Below, in pieces: positions 21,856 to 35,455 of a stretch of DNA of 64,000 bases (position 1 is the stretch's first letter; every line of letters begins with the position of its first letter). Source of the stretch: Myxocyprinus asiaticus (Eukaryota; Chordata; Actinopteri; Cypriniformes; Catostomidae); assembly GCF_019703515.2 (NCBI RefSeq), contig NC_059346.1, positions 52,040,001 to 52,104,000 on the forward strand, read 5' to 3'. Below the pieces are notes generated by a model that had not been told where the DNA came from, made no database searches, and worked only from the letters and a program-made list of their open reading frames with translations. The position numbers and the translations under genes were made by a program.

Positions 21856-23554
21856 CAGAATGCCAAAAAAACAAAAAAAACAAAAACATAAAAAGCACCA
21901 TAAAACAATAATAAAATTAATCCATACGTTTGTTAGCTATAATCTAAATCTTCAGACTGGTTTCTGTGAAGAACAGGCCCAAATTCAGGCCTTTTATTCT
22001 ACAATCTCCATCTCCATCCGCCGCAGCACAGTTGTGTCAACCCGCGTTGGTTTCGTTTTCAAAATAAAAAATTGCCGCCTCAAGCATTATGACCAGCGGT
22101 TTTACGGTAGTGATGTTGAATGCTCATTGGCTCTCAAGTGTCTCATGACCATTTGTGACATTCTGCGATGTATCCACCTTTTTCCTGAACATGGACGTGT
22201 TTCACAATTCAACTGATTTCAGTTTCTGGTCTCCAGTGTTTTCATTCGTATCAGCGTATATTCTTAGTGGGTAATGTAGTGTTTAAGGTATTACATTTGT
22301 AAAAAAAAAACTGTCAAAAAACATGCCAATACTTCAGAGTTGAGGTGACCATTTTTTTATAGACAGTGCCTCACTTGAGTGTGTAGATGACATGAAGCGA
22401 TGGTCAGAGATAAGTAACATTGATATCATTAATTATTCTGAGTTGTTATGACAGCCAACAACAAGTTGAGCCTGAAATTAATTTGTACACCAATTAACAC
22501 TTAAATTGTTGTTGTTCTTCTCGGGATCGCTCGTTGTGGCAATTTTTACTTGGTGTCTCGAGACCAGAAATACAAAACAGGCAATTAGAATCATCATGGC
22601 ACCGGCCAGTGGTTGCTCAGGAAAACTGTGGATATGTTTGAATGAGATATGACAGCGATGTTACAGTGTGCATCAGGAAAAGATTTATAGTGATTAATAA
22701 TTTAAATTCTACTCTCCATGACACACAATGTTATTGTATGCCATCAGGGAACACATTGGATGCAGTGCATCGCCCTTTGGACTACTTTTGTACTGAATTT
22801 TGCAATTTTTCGGAATAAATTATTGTGATTAAATTTATCTGCCCTTACATGTTTCATATGCTTAATAAATGGTTATGGTTAGGTTTAGGACTAGGTGTGG
22901 GATTAGCAGCTATAAAAATATATATCAATTAATATATTGTAACAGCAATTATTGCTACTGTACATTATGCTGCTAGTTACATGTTTTTATATTGTTGAAA
23001 TGTGGTTATGTTTAGTGGTTGGGGTAGGGTTAAGGGATCTAAAATATCTATAAAACAGTAAAAATGTACAAATATATTTATAATCGATTTGTGTATTCAA
23101 ATATAGTTGTAATAGATTCATCAATATTTTACATTTCTGAATGTAAAATATTGTGCGTTTAATGTTACAAATATTAACGTACAGATAGCTAAGTATATTA
23201 ATGATATCAGGCTGAAGAAACTTAAAAAAAAAAAATAAAATCTTGAGCCAAAAATCCATTTTTATTTTTTTTATTTCACATTCTATATCTCAGGGTGTAA
23301 ATAAGGTGACTCTGAAAATCATGTCAACTGTAACTGAGAAAAATTTTGTGTTGATACGACAAAGCGATCAAAAGTTATAGCATTACAAAAATTATTTATC
23401 CTAGTGTACAAAAATGTCTCCATGTGTCCAAAAGCCTCTCCAAACAAATAAAACATAATAATTGTACATAAGAACTAATTACACATGCAAACACAACAGT
23501 GACTAAAGGTTTGCATAGCATGCTGACATGATTTATGTAATGAGATTTCACAGA
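21856..23554. other. Intergenic, AT-rich, nothing recognised
   Basis: No frame with a domain. A-rich runs occur near 21865, 22300 and 23220, and GGTTAGGTTTAGG-type simple text lies near 22880 and 23020. Confidence 0.4.
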
Positions 23555-23670
23555 ATGATGCTGATTTTGGAATTGCATACTACCATACTACTCTTACTAT
23601 TTCTGCCATAAACAGATATGGCAGAAGTAGTATGAGTAGTATGGATAGTATGCAATTCTGAAATCAGCAT
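23555..23670. repeat. Near-perfect inverted repeat (hairpin) of ~50-bp arms
   Basis: The left arm, starting ATGCTGATTTTGGAATTGCA, is matched by a right arm ending TGCAATTCTGAAATCAGCAT. The arms pair through TACTACTC/GAGTAGTA and TTCTGCCAT/ATGGCAGAA around a ~6-base loop (about 23610-23615). Only a few mismatches are visible. It is probably a minimal palindromic MITE. Confidence 0.8.
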
Positions 23671-25771
23671 GAGTGCCTTTTGACTCAATCAGTCTGCATA
23701 ATTGAGTTTGTGTCATTTACTTGACGTCTTCTCTGGTGGCAATATGTAACATTGTGCTTCGTGTGGATTATCTAATAACCTATGCATCCGATTACCTTGT
23801 GTGTGGGCTCGTTTGAAAGATAATCGCCTCCTTTAAGTAATGTTATGTGATATTTTATGTTCTGTTTATTTTTTGTCAATTTATAAGCAAAAATGTGTCA
23901 TATAAGCAACACCTGTTTACATGAAACATAAATGTCAAAGACATATACTTAGCTATTAAGTATATGTTGTATTCTACTCTTTGAGAGCTTTCCAACATCA
24001 TATGACATATGGCTATTTGAGGAGTTTTATTTTTTTTTATGTACAGTGCAAAACACTTTTTGTTATGTCGTGATCACGAGAAAACAAGACAAAAAAAAGT
24101 GATAAGCTATGGACAAAACAGGCTTCCGTAGCTTACTCAAAAAGAATATGAGAACTGTTTTCAAACTGAGTAACTATACTCTATTAAAACAGTGGTTTTC
24201 AATATCAAATATCAGCTTATATTACTTAAGCATGCAGATTTTTTGCATGTTGCATACTGGTTTGATGTGCTACTGCCAATGACAGTTTTAGGTGAATGCA
24301 AAGTTTGCTTTATACTAAATAAAAATAAAAACCCTTGAAGAAGTTCTTGTTTCTAGTGGAAACTTGTACACTCTCCCAAATAACAACCTGACATTGAAAC
24401 AGCCCTGTCTTGGCTGATGAAATCCTTTGTAATGTTTCAAAGTCGACATGCTATTACTAAACCAGGATGGAAAGTATAAACACTAGCACTTCCCTTCAAG
24501 GAAAACATGTACCCCGTGTCCTCTAAGGTGTACCTCATAAGCATATAGTTCATTTACATTTAAAGAATGTGTCATGAAAATTTAGCAGTTTCCTAAAGCA
24601 ATTGGAATCAAGCAGTAAATCTATTGAAACCATCTTTCAACCCCTCAATCACTCTTAAAATCACTTTGCAGTGTTGCATTAGGGTAGATAAATCATAGTC
24701 TGTTAGAGGCGCACAGGTCACACCCATTTACTTGCACACTCTCTCCATCTCTAAATCTCTCCGCAACCTCCATTGTTAGGATGTTGTAAGCCTTCTCAAG
24801 ATGTGACAATCAGATGAATTGCACTTGGGATTGGTGACGCCTTCAGTCTGATGAGTTCTGACACCACCTGATGCCCTCACAGCAGTACAGAGAGAGAGAA
24901 TGAAAGGGAGGGAGGGATGTTAGGGGTATTGTGGAAGCTGTAGATGGTTGAAGCGTGTGCCTCTGCTCTGCTTTCTGGGTCAGAGCACAATGAAGGCCAA
25001 TGGGATAAGGTTCACACCAAATTAACACCAAGGCAAAAAAAGAAAAAGAAAAAAAAAGAGCACTGTCCCAAGGACAGATATTATAATAACAATTTTCCCT
25101 CAGCCTTTTGCCACTCCACATTTGAACCTCACTGAAAGACTAATGCACATAAATTTGTAAGGACCAGCTTTATGAATAACATTCAGTTTGATTCACAGCT
25201 GATTCAGAAACTTGAAGCCTACCTGTTTACACCTGGAATTAACATCAGTTTCGCTGGATGTGTGAAATTGACAGGTGTTTACAGGATACAAAACTCTGAT
25301 CACTCAAACCACATTTGGTAGTAAAAAAATGCATGTGATCACAATGAATTTGTAACACTAATAAAATAAAAATACAAATCGGCTACTCACCTTTCAATCA
25401 ATCACTGCACTAAAACAACCTTTTTATTAACCCTTTTTGCTAAATAATTTTTATGTGGCTTGTATGTATTGTCGCAGTTTCCTGGTGAAATAAACACTAG
25501 AGGCGCTACAACAACTACTTTTATTCACTTTTACACAAATTACAAGTAAAACGGCTTATTATCAGTTCATAAACATTTACTTTTCACCCTATTCCTCACA
25601 CAATGCTATCTTATGACATCAAAACACTTTTACTACAGTGCATGAATTAAGGCAATACATTTTAACATTTGCATTACATAGCCAACTATATTTACAAGAT
25701 TCTTAGCTTGCAATCAAATTGTACGTTAGCTTAAATGTCACGGTTCTAAAAGAAAATTCTGATAATGCACA
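23671..25771. other. Intergenic, nothing recognised
   Basis: AT-rich, with a CGTGATCACGAGAAAAC stretch near 24069 and an A/AG-rich run at 25034-25060. No coding domain was found in either strand. Confidence 0.4.
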
Positions 25772-26306
25772 CACTGAACAATTTATTAGGAACACTGTGG
25801 TCTTAATAAAGTGCCCAACGTGGTCTTTTGCTGTTGTAGCCCATCCGCCTCAAGGTTCTACATGTGGTGAATTGTGAGATGATATTCTGCTCACTACAAT
25901 TGTACAGAGTGGTTATCTGAGTTACCGTAGCCTTTCTGTCAGCTCGAACCAGTCTGGCCATTCTCCATTGACCTCTCTCATCAACAAGGTGTTTCTGTCA
26001 GCAGAACTGCCACTCACTGGATGTTTTTTGTTTTTGGCACCATTCTGAGTAAATTCTAGAGACTGTTGTGTGTGAAAATCCCAGGAGATCAGCAGTTACA
26101 GAAATACTCAAACCAGCCCGTCTGGCACCAACAATCATGCCACGGTGGAAATCACTAAGATCAAATTTTTTCCTCATTCTGATGGTTGATGTGAAAATGA
26201 ACTGAAGCTCCTGACCCGTATCTTATGAATTTCACTGCTGCCACACGATTGGCTGACTAGATAATCGCATGAATAAGTAGGTGTACAGGTGTTCCTAATA
26301 AAGTGT
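25772..26306 (-). mobile_element. Tc1/mariner-like relic, internally deleted
   Basis: The ends TTTATTAGGAACAC (left) and GTGTTCCTAATAAA (right, near 26290-26303) are inverted repeats. On the minus strand the interior translates, with stops, to the DNA-binding part of a Tc1-like transposase: DLSDFHRGMIVGARRAGLSI, then TADLLGFSHTTVSRIY, a helix-turn-helix. Further on come RMARLVRADRKATVTQIT and RTLRRMGYNSKRP. The catalytic DDE half is absent, so this is a dead deletion derivative. Confidence 0.8.
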
Positions 26307-28728
26307 AAATAAGTCTAACTGAAAATTTTGGAAAAGCCCACACATACACATGCACAAGACTTCATGGAACATGGTTTGCCTGGGTTAGAAATCATTCAAT
26401 GATAAAGATCATGTGATGCATGCACACATCTGAAATTCAGTTCATATGCTTGACTAAAATTACAACTAGCACTCCACTGAAAAAGTCATGATTGCGGTGA
26501 TATCTGGAAAACTGCAACACTATGCCGACTTTTTGATCATCGTCAACATAGTGAGGAATAGTCACAAAATCAAAGACCCTCTCCTCGAGTGGTAACAAGA
26601 GAAGTATTTGAGAAATGAAGGTGAAATGACAATCTGTTTCTACTTAGCACTTACAACTGGTTCACCCAAGAGAGATTTTAATACCAGGTGTAAAAAGGGC
26701 CTTGGTCATGAAGTTCAACCAACCAAAAGAAATCTATTCAGATCTGTATTCAGTTTCAAGTACCCTCAGATGATGAGTAAATCTACTATTAGCCATTTTG
26801 CTTGATGGCAGTGTTATGTGGCCTGAGGATTTGTGAGGGACATTCTGTCGAGTGTAAAGAATGGCCCTCAAACTTGAGATGACATGAATGCTTTAGCATC
26901 TAATCAGACTACTGAGATGGAGAGAATCAGGACCTGCCTAATCTGATTTATGCTCACAGTCACAATCTGTCTGATCACATCAAACTGAGGCAGAGTTTTG
27001 ATCTTGTGTCCTCATGAGCAGAGTTTGCCCCTTTTGGATATGGTGCGAGCATTTCATTCACATTTGCGAGTGAAAATGGCTCTGTGCGAATGAGGAAAAT
27101 TATTTGGGTGCACCAGTGCAAGTGACATCTGACACCCGATCAAAACTTATGAACTTAAAATAACATCAGAATAGAAACGTCTAACCTATCCATAAATGCG
27201 TCTTACATTTAACATTGACAGAAAATTGCTCTGAAAGGCTTTTTCAGTTGTTGGTTTTCTCCACTATGTTGGTTTAGTATTTCTAGCACTGGAGTTTTTA
27301 AAGGGGTGAATAGAGAGGTGCATCTGAAAGTATGCTGTTTTATGCCTATTACAGTGACACTGAACACAGCAATCAGACTGATGATACTTTAATAAATACT
27401 TGCAGCAAAAAAAGGCTCAACAAAATGTTGAATGATGTCAACTGGATGTTGCGCACTGTCGATACTAATCTAACATGTAGTGAATGCGGACTCGGAGCGA
27501 GCATTGCCCTGTGATACCTCTTACACACTGGACTCGGAATCAGACCGTAAGCGGCACATATATTGTTTCGCCGCACATGTTAACAGGTTAGAGCATTCAC
27601 ATAGGAAGCATTAGCAGCACGCTGGAATGGCACGTGAGCAGCAGTGCAGTGGGAGTTTCGGCATTGAGTCTATTTTTGCTGCACTGCTCATGCTGAATTA
27701 AAGTGCCAGTGCGCTGTTGATGCACATCATGAAGATGGGTTGACACGAAAAAACAGATATTGCACAGAATAAGCATGTATTTGTAGTAGTCTGTTTTTGT
27801 ATTTTTGTTAAATTAATAATTAAAAAAATTATAGTAAATGACATTGTCATTATTTTAATTATTTAGCTTAAGCAGACATACGGTTTTAGCATTCAAAACT
27901 ACAGTATACTACAAGTCGTAGCCAAAAAAAAAAAAAAAACCTATATACCAGCGGTCACCAATTAGCAGAAAACAAGAATGAAGTGAAGTGAATTCAACTT
28001 CATGTGTCAAATTAATCTGACCGTTCAGCTAAACCAGGTTTGTGACTGGACAATGTGCTTCCAGAGCGTCTTTAAACTATAATGTTTTTTGTTTTGTTTT
28101 TTCGTTTAAAATTAGCTTTATTAATCAGCATGTTTCAAGCCTTTCACAAACAGATCATTTTTGTGAAAATTAATCAAAGATCATCTCTCACATAAATGGC
28201 AAGGAAAATTTGATTTTACTAGTAGCATAGTGGAGTTCTCATGAGAACGTTTCCATTATTTGATTGTCTGACCATTTATAGGCCTACTTAACTTTAGCTA
28301 ACAGTATTTTTAAGCTTCACTATTGTGCTGTACATTGTTTGTTGTACATTTTAAGGAAAATATAAGACTTTTACATTTTCAAAATGTTCCCTCAGGGGAT
28401 ACCCCTGAATAGTCACAAGGCCTCATATGCCTCTTGAGTATCTAAAAATATTCAAACACAAATCCTGGACTGTTGTCAGTCAGCTTCAAAATGAACATTT
28501 GTTTTTAAATTTTAATAATTATAACAATGTGCTCTCAATTGATGAACTCATTGAAATATTTTAATCTTTTGGTAGAAGATCCCCCAAATCCTACTACTTT
28601 GGCTTTGTCTCTGGAGCTCCAATGTCCTAATCCTTGCCCAGTTTTAAAGAGACTGTTTTGACTATACTTTTTGAGCTATACTGACTACTAAAAACATGTA
28701 AGTTATTGTCCGGACTTTTGCTGGGAAG
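26307..28728. other. Intergenic, nothing recognised
   Basis: I see no gene, no terminal repeats and no long low-complexity tract other than an A-run near 27930. The short open frames carry no known domain. Confidence 0.4.
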
Positions 28729-29060
28729 GAAATTGTAACGCTTAAGACGGTAAGGAGGAAGCTGGGACCGGCTTGACAAACACATAGACATTTAATGACA
28801 CTTTTCAGTGTATATAAAGAAACAAAAACACGCACTGCTTTTCAGCCAGCTGCGTCAAATCATAAAGACAGTCAGACAGGCGGACAAGCTTTGTACATTT
28901 CTCTCCCATCTGCCACTGTCTCTTCTCCTTAAATACTCCCACCTCCCCTCGCTGGAACACGAGGCCGGTATGGCGTGCAGGTGGATGTCATTCGCCACTT
29001 ATCTTTCCGGCCTCGCTCTGCCCAGACGCCGCTCGGCTCCACCCTGCTCACCACAGAAAT
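28729..29060 (-). repeat. Solo LTR with perfect 5-bp target duplication
   Basis: The LTR itself is 28734-29055 (322 bp), beginning TGTAACGCTT and ending GCTCACCACA on the plus strand. It is flanked on both sides by GAAAT (28729-28733 and 29056-29060). Read on the minus strand it has TG/CA ends, a GAGTATTTAAGG TATA-like box and a CATTAAATGTC signal near its 3' part, so the source element was minus-oriented. No internal region is present. The five-base duplication fits gypsy or retrovirus-like integrases. Confidence 0.88.
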
Positions 29061-29864
29061 CTAGAGACCGGACCTCTTGGAACTTTAATAATTCTATTAA
29101 ATAGAGAGCAGGTCTAAAGTGTTAACAGCAACACACATTCACAGCCCAGTGCTAACAGATGAGGTAAACAAATGCATGCGACAGCACGTGTGGTTGGTAA
29201 ATTCAAATCTAACCTCAGTCATGAATTGAAAGCACTTGTATTGAAGTATACAATTGCTTTTTACAGTATAAGGATTAATTAACAAAGAGAAAAAAAACTT
29301 GGGATGCTGTACCTGGCTGCAGGTGAAAATGGTGAGTTAACATATTGGAAGCATGTCCTTTTTGTGAGGAAAGACTCATTCAACATTCAAAAGCTTTGGA
29401 TGTTGCTTTAACAAAGAGATACCGCTATTCAGTGGTGTACATAATTACTTATTTCTGGCTATATTATTGAGCTATTTTATTAAGTGTGACCGAGCCTAAA
29501 AGTGTGATCAAATGGTCTACTCTTTTACAAAACAACATTCCACTAAATAATGATGCTTAAAAATGAGCAGAGATTATTGTGCTGGCTGTAACTACATGAA
29601 CTATTTCTACAAGACTGCATTAGATTACACCAGCATCATGTCAATACGATCAAGTTTGTAACACTTAACAATAGCTCACTCCTGATAACCATTTTATAAC
29701 TTTATTTTCTGTGTAGAGCTCAGCAGTATCTGCAGCAGAAATGCTGCTGGTGTAAAAGCACACGCGTTGTTTGCAGCGATATTGTCACGACGCACTGCAC
29801 GCACTTTAGTTCGGCTCACGCGCTGCTTCGGCTTGCTATGTGAAAGAGGCGTGAGTCCAAGCAC
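29061..29864. other. Intergenic, nothing recognised
   Basis: AT-rich up to about 29750, then a CG-containing stretch before the MITE. No coding domain. Confidence 0.4.
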
Positions 29865-29867
29865 TTA

Positions 29868-30592
29868 GGCTATGTTCACATTGCAAGCCTTAGTGCTCAT
29901 TTCGGATTTATTGCTCAGATCCGATTTTTTTGTTTTTTTGTTTGTCTGTTCACATTATTTTTTAAAAGTGGCCAATATCAGATTCCAGTGTGAACTGGTC
30001 ACGGTCCTGAACTGACCCGCATGCACAAAAGAACAATAACAAAGACATCACATGCAGCATGCTGTCATACGGAAGTAAACATGGAGGCCACTGAAGTCAG
30101 CGTTTACACGTTCATTTATAAGGTGATGTGCAGCGGAAGCCAGCGAATTCGTGAGCAGGTGATAAGGATGATGAGGTGAAAGAGAGCAAAATTTGTATGA
30201 GTTCTAACCTCACTGTCCCTCCACTGACTACCTTCGCAAATGTCTTCCATATTCACCAAATGACAAAAGAACTGCCGTTCTTTGAATGGCAAATGTTTGG
30301 AATGACTCCCGCCAGCGCACTGAGCGCAGAATTGTGACGAATGTCGATGTAGAGTGACATAAAAGTCGCATGAATTCCGATATGACTGCTCAGGCTGAGG
30401 TCGCATTGCAAAAAATCAGACCTGTATCGGATTTAGGACCACATATGGAAGTGGCCCAAATCAGAATCAAAAAGATCAGATTCTATGTGGTTTGTGCTGT
30501 TCACACTGTTATGAAAAAAACAGATCTGAGTCACATATTAGCAAAAATCAAAAAAGGTTTGGGCCACTTTTGCCTGCAGTCTGAACTTAGCC
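29868..30592. mobile_element. PIF/Harbinger-type MITE, TTA target duplication
   Basis: The left terminus GGCTATGTTCACATTGCA is matched by the right terminus, whose complement reads GGCTAAGTTCAGACTGCA. TTA flanks both ends (29865-29867 and 30593-30595), the three-base duplication typical of PIF/Harbinger elements. Subterminal pieces GATCCGATTTTTT and CAAATCAGAATC also pair. No transposase is encoded. Confidence 0.75.
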
Positions 30593-31004
30593 TTAGTTAA
30601 GCTAGTCTTTCTGCATCTGGGAAGCACATAAATTCAGGTATACTCTTGACGTGTCCACTTTAAGCACATTATACTGCGTCCATGATGCGCATAAGTGGTT
30701 TTGTGCCTCAATGTATTGGATTGTGTTTTACAGTACAGGAGGATAGTTTTTTGCAATGAAAGGTTATAATTATTTAGGCTTTTTATTGAATATCTGTCAG
30801 TTATTTTATTGGAGGATTGCGCTTAGTAGCCATATATACTAAAGCAAAGTCTTCACTTTAGTAGGACTAAATCACAGCATAGAGACATAATAAAATGGGA
30901 GGTAGTTTATTCGCACCTCAAAGAAGGGATATTATTATAACATATAAGTTAAAATACATTCAAATAGTTATGAATATCAGGAATGTTTGATTTATATGTA
31001 TATA

Positions 31005-31611
31005 CAGTGGCAAGAAAAGGTATGTGAACCCTTTGGAATTAACTGGTTTTCTGCGTTAATTGCTCATAAAATGTGATCTCATCTTCATTAAAATCACAAG
31101 TAGAGACAAAGCACAATGTGCTTTAGCTAACAACAACCAAACAATTATAATATTTCATGTCTTTATTGAACACATCCCATTAAACATTAACAGCGCTGTG
31201 GAAAAATAAGTGAATCCCTAGGCTAAAGACGACAAAAAAAAGAGTTAGGAATTGGCCAACCTGGCATCCAATTAATGAAATAAGATTAGAGGTGTGGTTT
31301 AGAGCTACTTTGACTTATAAAAAGCACTGAGATTTCAGAAGACCAATGATCAAGAATTGTTGCTTTGCATGAAGCTGGAAAGGGTAACAAAGTTATCTCG
31401 AAGAACTTAGATATTCATCTGTCTACAGTTTGACAAACTGTCTATAAATGGATACGATTTAGTACTGTGGATTATTGAGGGAAGAATGAATCCCCAAGTT
31501 TATAAAGATAATGTCAGGGTGGCTGTGCGCCAGCTGAAGCTCAGTAAATGCTGAGTGATGCAACAGGACAATAACCCTAAACATCGAAGTAAATCCACAA
31601 CAGAATGGTTT

Positions 31612-31640
<29 letters not shown>
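31005..31640 (+). mobile_element. Tc1-like transposon relic, 3' side lost
   Basis: The left end TACAGTGGCAAGAAAAGGTA, then TGTGAACCC, is a Tc1-family terminus. The plus strand gives degraded transposase fragments: a helix-turn-helix-like VTKLSRRT region near 31390 and a catalytic block LSKC-stop-VMQQDNNPKHRS near 31545-31590, where QDNNPKH is the second aspartate motif. The right side ends in a poly(A) run (31612-31640) with no inverted terminus. Confidence 0.7.
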
Positions 31641-31642
<2 letters not shown>

Positions 31643-33409
31643 ATTACTAATTAACAATCATACTATTGTCACCACACTAGATCTTAGGCTGAGACCACAT
31701 ACTTATCTCTCCATGTCTTTTCTCCAAAGTTTTTGAAATATTTGTATAGTTTTGACAGTTTAATCATACTTTTGATGTGCATATAGCTGGGCTGTGTGGC
31801 TGGTACTGTTAACACTTATTGCAAATAATTATTTGGCTACGCTGAACCTGTGGTAGGGGGCCCCCTGGTGACCACGAGGCCATGTCGCTTAATTGGTAGA
31901 GTCGGTACTACAGCTGTGTGAGAGAAAAATACACTTGAAAAATTTGATCAGTGAAGATGTCTAATGTGTTGTGTTGTCATTTATCAAAAAGGCCTATATA
32001 TTATCTTTCAGATTTCTGTAGTAATTCTTAATTAGTTTTTCAGCACCTGTTTATGTATTTGTTGTTACACAGTAATGTTTCATTTCTTTTTTTTCTCTCT
32101 ATCTCTCTTTTTTTTTTTTTTTTACTGCAGCTGTGCCCCTACATTTTTGACTGTGCCCCTAACATGGGGGCACTAGTGCTCCTAAACAAAATTGTTAGTA
32201 TAGAGTCCTGCCCTTTGGTCTGACCTGTATACAAGCTTTCTTCATCTTATTTTCTTTCTAATTATTACAAAATAAACTATTATATTAATATTTGTTGCCT
32301 CAAAAGTACAATGTACTTGTAACCCACATAAAGGATCCTTTTTTAATGTTTTTTTTTTTTTTTTTTTTTTTTTTCATTTGATGTCTTTTTTAAGAACAAT
32401 GCCAATAAGTAGCCATGTACTGTGTTGGGGGAAAAAAAAAAAATAATAATAATAATGAAGCAAGACTGCAACATCCAGTCTGCTTATTTCAGGGGCTGAA
32501 AGCGCCAGCTGAGCAACTGCCATTGAGAATGGATTTCTCTGGGTATTTTAGACCTCTGTGATCCAGACAATGAGGGATCATAGCAAGGGTGCCAGCCACT
32601 TGTACATGTTTTAAGGTCAAACAAAATACAAGGTTGATATTTTATTATTTTGAAATAGAAACTAAAGCATTTTAAAAAAAAATTCCAATTGTTAAAATAC
32701 ACATATCCTTGACCTGACTTGATCCTGGAAGTTCAATTTTCACAAAACTATAAACTCAAAACCAAAGCCAGATACTTACAGTATCTTTGCAAAATCTCAA
32801 ACTTATATGCAGAATCAAACACTCAGCATGCAGGTAAAAGTATTTAACAGTAAACTGAAAATTACAGTAAAAGTGCAAAAAACACAATTTAGAAGCAAAT
32901 GAATAATGCAGTAAAAAATCATTTCTCTAGAGGGGCTCTCTCATTATTGACATTTCTGTGAATGTACAAAGATGAAGCTCACCCTTTTTAGGCTTTTTTT
33001 TTTTATTGTGCTGATGATTTGCGCATTTTTACGCTGCTGAACGCCTGTAGCAACGGTTGCCAGGGCTATGCTGACAGGTGTTAGAGAGGGCTGCTGTTTA
33101 ACAACAGACAGTAAAAATTTAAGTCTTCAACTGTGTAAAACAACGTAAAGCAGTTTATATAAAGAAAGTAAAATCTAATTTATTCTATCTCAGTATCTTG
33201 TTTCTCATCAGGGTCAGAGCACAAATAATTTGTAATATGTAATAATGGCATAACACGTTCCAATTTACACAACACAGCATTCCACTGTAGGGTTGAGGCC
33301 TACATCTGCTTAATCAGAAAAGGTCAGTCAATCAAGTCAATCTTGTGTTCCTCTTTTGATAAGACCATTTATTCATCCATGGCAGTGCAATAACCAGCAG
33401 CAGTCCCAA
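31641..33409. other. Low-complexity intergenic DNA
   Basis: Poly(T) runs lie near 32106-32124 and 32347-32374, and A-rich tracts near 32430. No domain-bearing frame was seen. Confidence 0.45.
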
Positions 33410-34124
33410 TACTAGGGATGTTCAAATCTACCAATTTTCAGATCAGACACCTTCTAGAGGGATATACGGACACTAAGTGCAGCACTTCAACATGGTGACT
33501 AACAAATAAATAGGCTAAATGACCATAACTTCTTATTGCACAAAACTATAAAAAATAAGAAAAGTAAGAAATAAGAAAGACTCCAAGACAGAGTGGCACA
33601 AAACCGTTTATGCGCATTCTGAACGCAGAATGACACGCTTCAATGTAACTGGAACGCTTCAGGGCGATCCTCGCTGCACATTTAGAAGTTCAGAAATGTA
33701 AGATAATATAGCAGGTACATAAAGTATCTAGTTCACAACATCAAGCAGTTTAAACATTTTTACTGCAACTGTTTATTTAAGCAGTGTCAGACAGAATCAG
33801 CAAAGGACATTCATGTCTCCAAAACACCACATAAATACTCTACGTTGATGCAGCGCTTAGCTATAACAACAGCGGTGAATAAATGGACTAAACCTAAAGC
33901 ATTAAAGAGACAAAAGTTCTTGCAGAGGTTTTTACTGTGCTAACTGTTATTAACTGTTAAGCATGGCAAGCACGGCATCATGCAAAAACTCTATAAAAAG
34001 TTGTGTCTTAATTTGAGAAATGCGTCTCTCATTAAAACCACAACTAAAAATAGTAATTTTAGTAGTCGACCCCACTAATCGACAAGTCAGTTGTTAGACA
34101 ACTAGTCAATTAGTTGACCACCCT
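33410..34124. mobile_element. Possible hAT-type element relic
   Basis: The right end reads ...GTTGACCACCCTG, the complement of a hAT-like CAGGGTGGTCAAC terminus, preceded by TAGTCGACCCCACTAATCGA repeats of the same motif. The proposed left end (ACTAGGGATGTTCAAATC near 33412) does not match it well, and I found no 8-bp duplication. Confidence 0.3.
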
Positions 34125-34804
34125 GGCACATTCCTTCTCAATACACAGCATATTTTTTGCTCAAAATACAGTAGTCTCATGACAACTCGTAATAATTCAT
34201 ACAAGATGGCAAAATCATAAGATACAGTACAAATTCAATTTTACGAAAAAGTAAGGCTTTTAGACCAAACTATCAAATTACTAACAAACTCATTCCATAT
34301 TTATTTATGCAATACAATTGACTTGTGTCAATAACCTGTAATACATTTCCCTTGTCTGGCTCCAAACCCGAAGTTATTTTCCTACTGAAATCATGGTTAG
34401 GTTTGGGTAAGGGATTACACTTTAGGGTTAAATTTGGGTTAGGCATTAAACTTAGGGAAAAAAATCCAATAAAATCATTTATTTATTTTTCGCTATGAAA
34501 GTAAAAATCGTACAATTTCTTAAGATTTCAGCATCGCTTACTATATTTATGACTTGTCATGAGACCGGGTTGGCTAAAACATAAAAAATAACCTTACAAC
34601 TTGCAAATGTTTGAGCACACATTATGGGTAGTTACAACTGTTTGACAGTGAGCTAAGATGTAGAGTTAGAAAATTACCAGCAAGTCTATATGTATATTAA
34701 CTGCTTGCATATTATTTAGACTATCAACTGTTCAGTTCTAAGATTAACAATGATTTAATGCTAGTAAATTAGGTGTACCAAAAATCCTAAATCAAAGAGG
34801 GATT
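34125..34804. other. Intergenic, nothing recognised
   Basis: AT-rich, with GGTTAGGTTTGGGTAAGGG simple text near 34396. No coding domain. Confidence 0.4.
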
Positions 34805-35455
34805 ATCTCTTAGCATTACTGTGAAAATGAAGATGAAGATGAGTGGCTGCCCCAGGTGGAGGAGTTTAAGTATCTCTGGGATTATTCATGAGTGATGGGA
34901 GAATGGAGCGTGAGATCGACAGACGGATCGGTGCAGCATCAGCAGTTATGCGGGCATTGTACTGGTCAGTCGTGGTGAAAAAAGAGCTGAGCCTGAAGGC
35001 AAGCCAATCGATGTACCAGTCGATCTACGTTCCTACCCTCACCTATGGCCATGAGCTTTGGGTAGTGACTGAAAGGATGAGATTGCGGACACAAGAGGCG
35101 GAAATTAGTTTCCTTTGTATGGTGTCTGGCCTCAGCCTTAGAGATAGGGTAAAGAGCTCTGACATTCGGGAAGGGCTCAAAGTAGAACCACTGCTCCTCC
35201 GCATTGAAAGGAGCCAGCTGAAATGGTTCGGACATCTTTCTAGGATGCCCCTGGACGCCTCCCTGTAGAAGTATTCCAGGCATGTCCACACGGAAGGAGA
35301 ACCTGGGGCAGACCTAGGACAAGCTGGAGAGATTATATCTCTACGCTGGCCTGGGAACGCTTCGGTATCCTCCATAGAGAGCTGTTTGAAGTGGCATCAG
35401 ACTGCTGCCCCAGCGACCCGGATAAGTGGGAGAAAATGGATGGATGGATGGAAAA
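34805..35455 (+). mobile_element. Rex3/RTE-like LINE 3' fragment
   Basis: Only the C-terminal region of the RT polyprotein is present, starting near DEWLPQVEEFKYL. The open frame 34888-35268 reads GRMEREIDRRIGAASAVMRA, YQSIYVPTLTYGHELWV and LLLRIERSQLKWFGHLSRMP. After a frameshift near 35265 it continues with GRPRTSWRDYISTLAWERFG. The element ends in an ATGGATGGATGG tail (about 35437-35452). A GATG-type tail is characteristic of Rex3 in fish. The 5' truncation is typical of target-primed insertion. A related fish LINE clade is possible. Confidence 0.8.
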
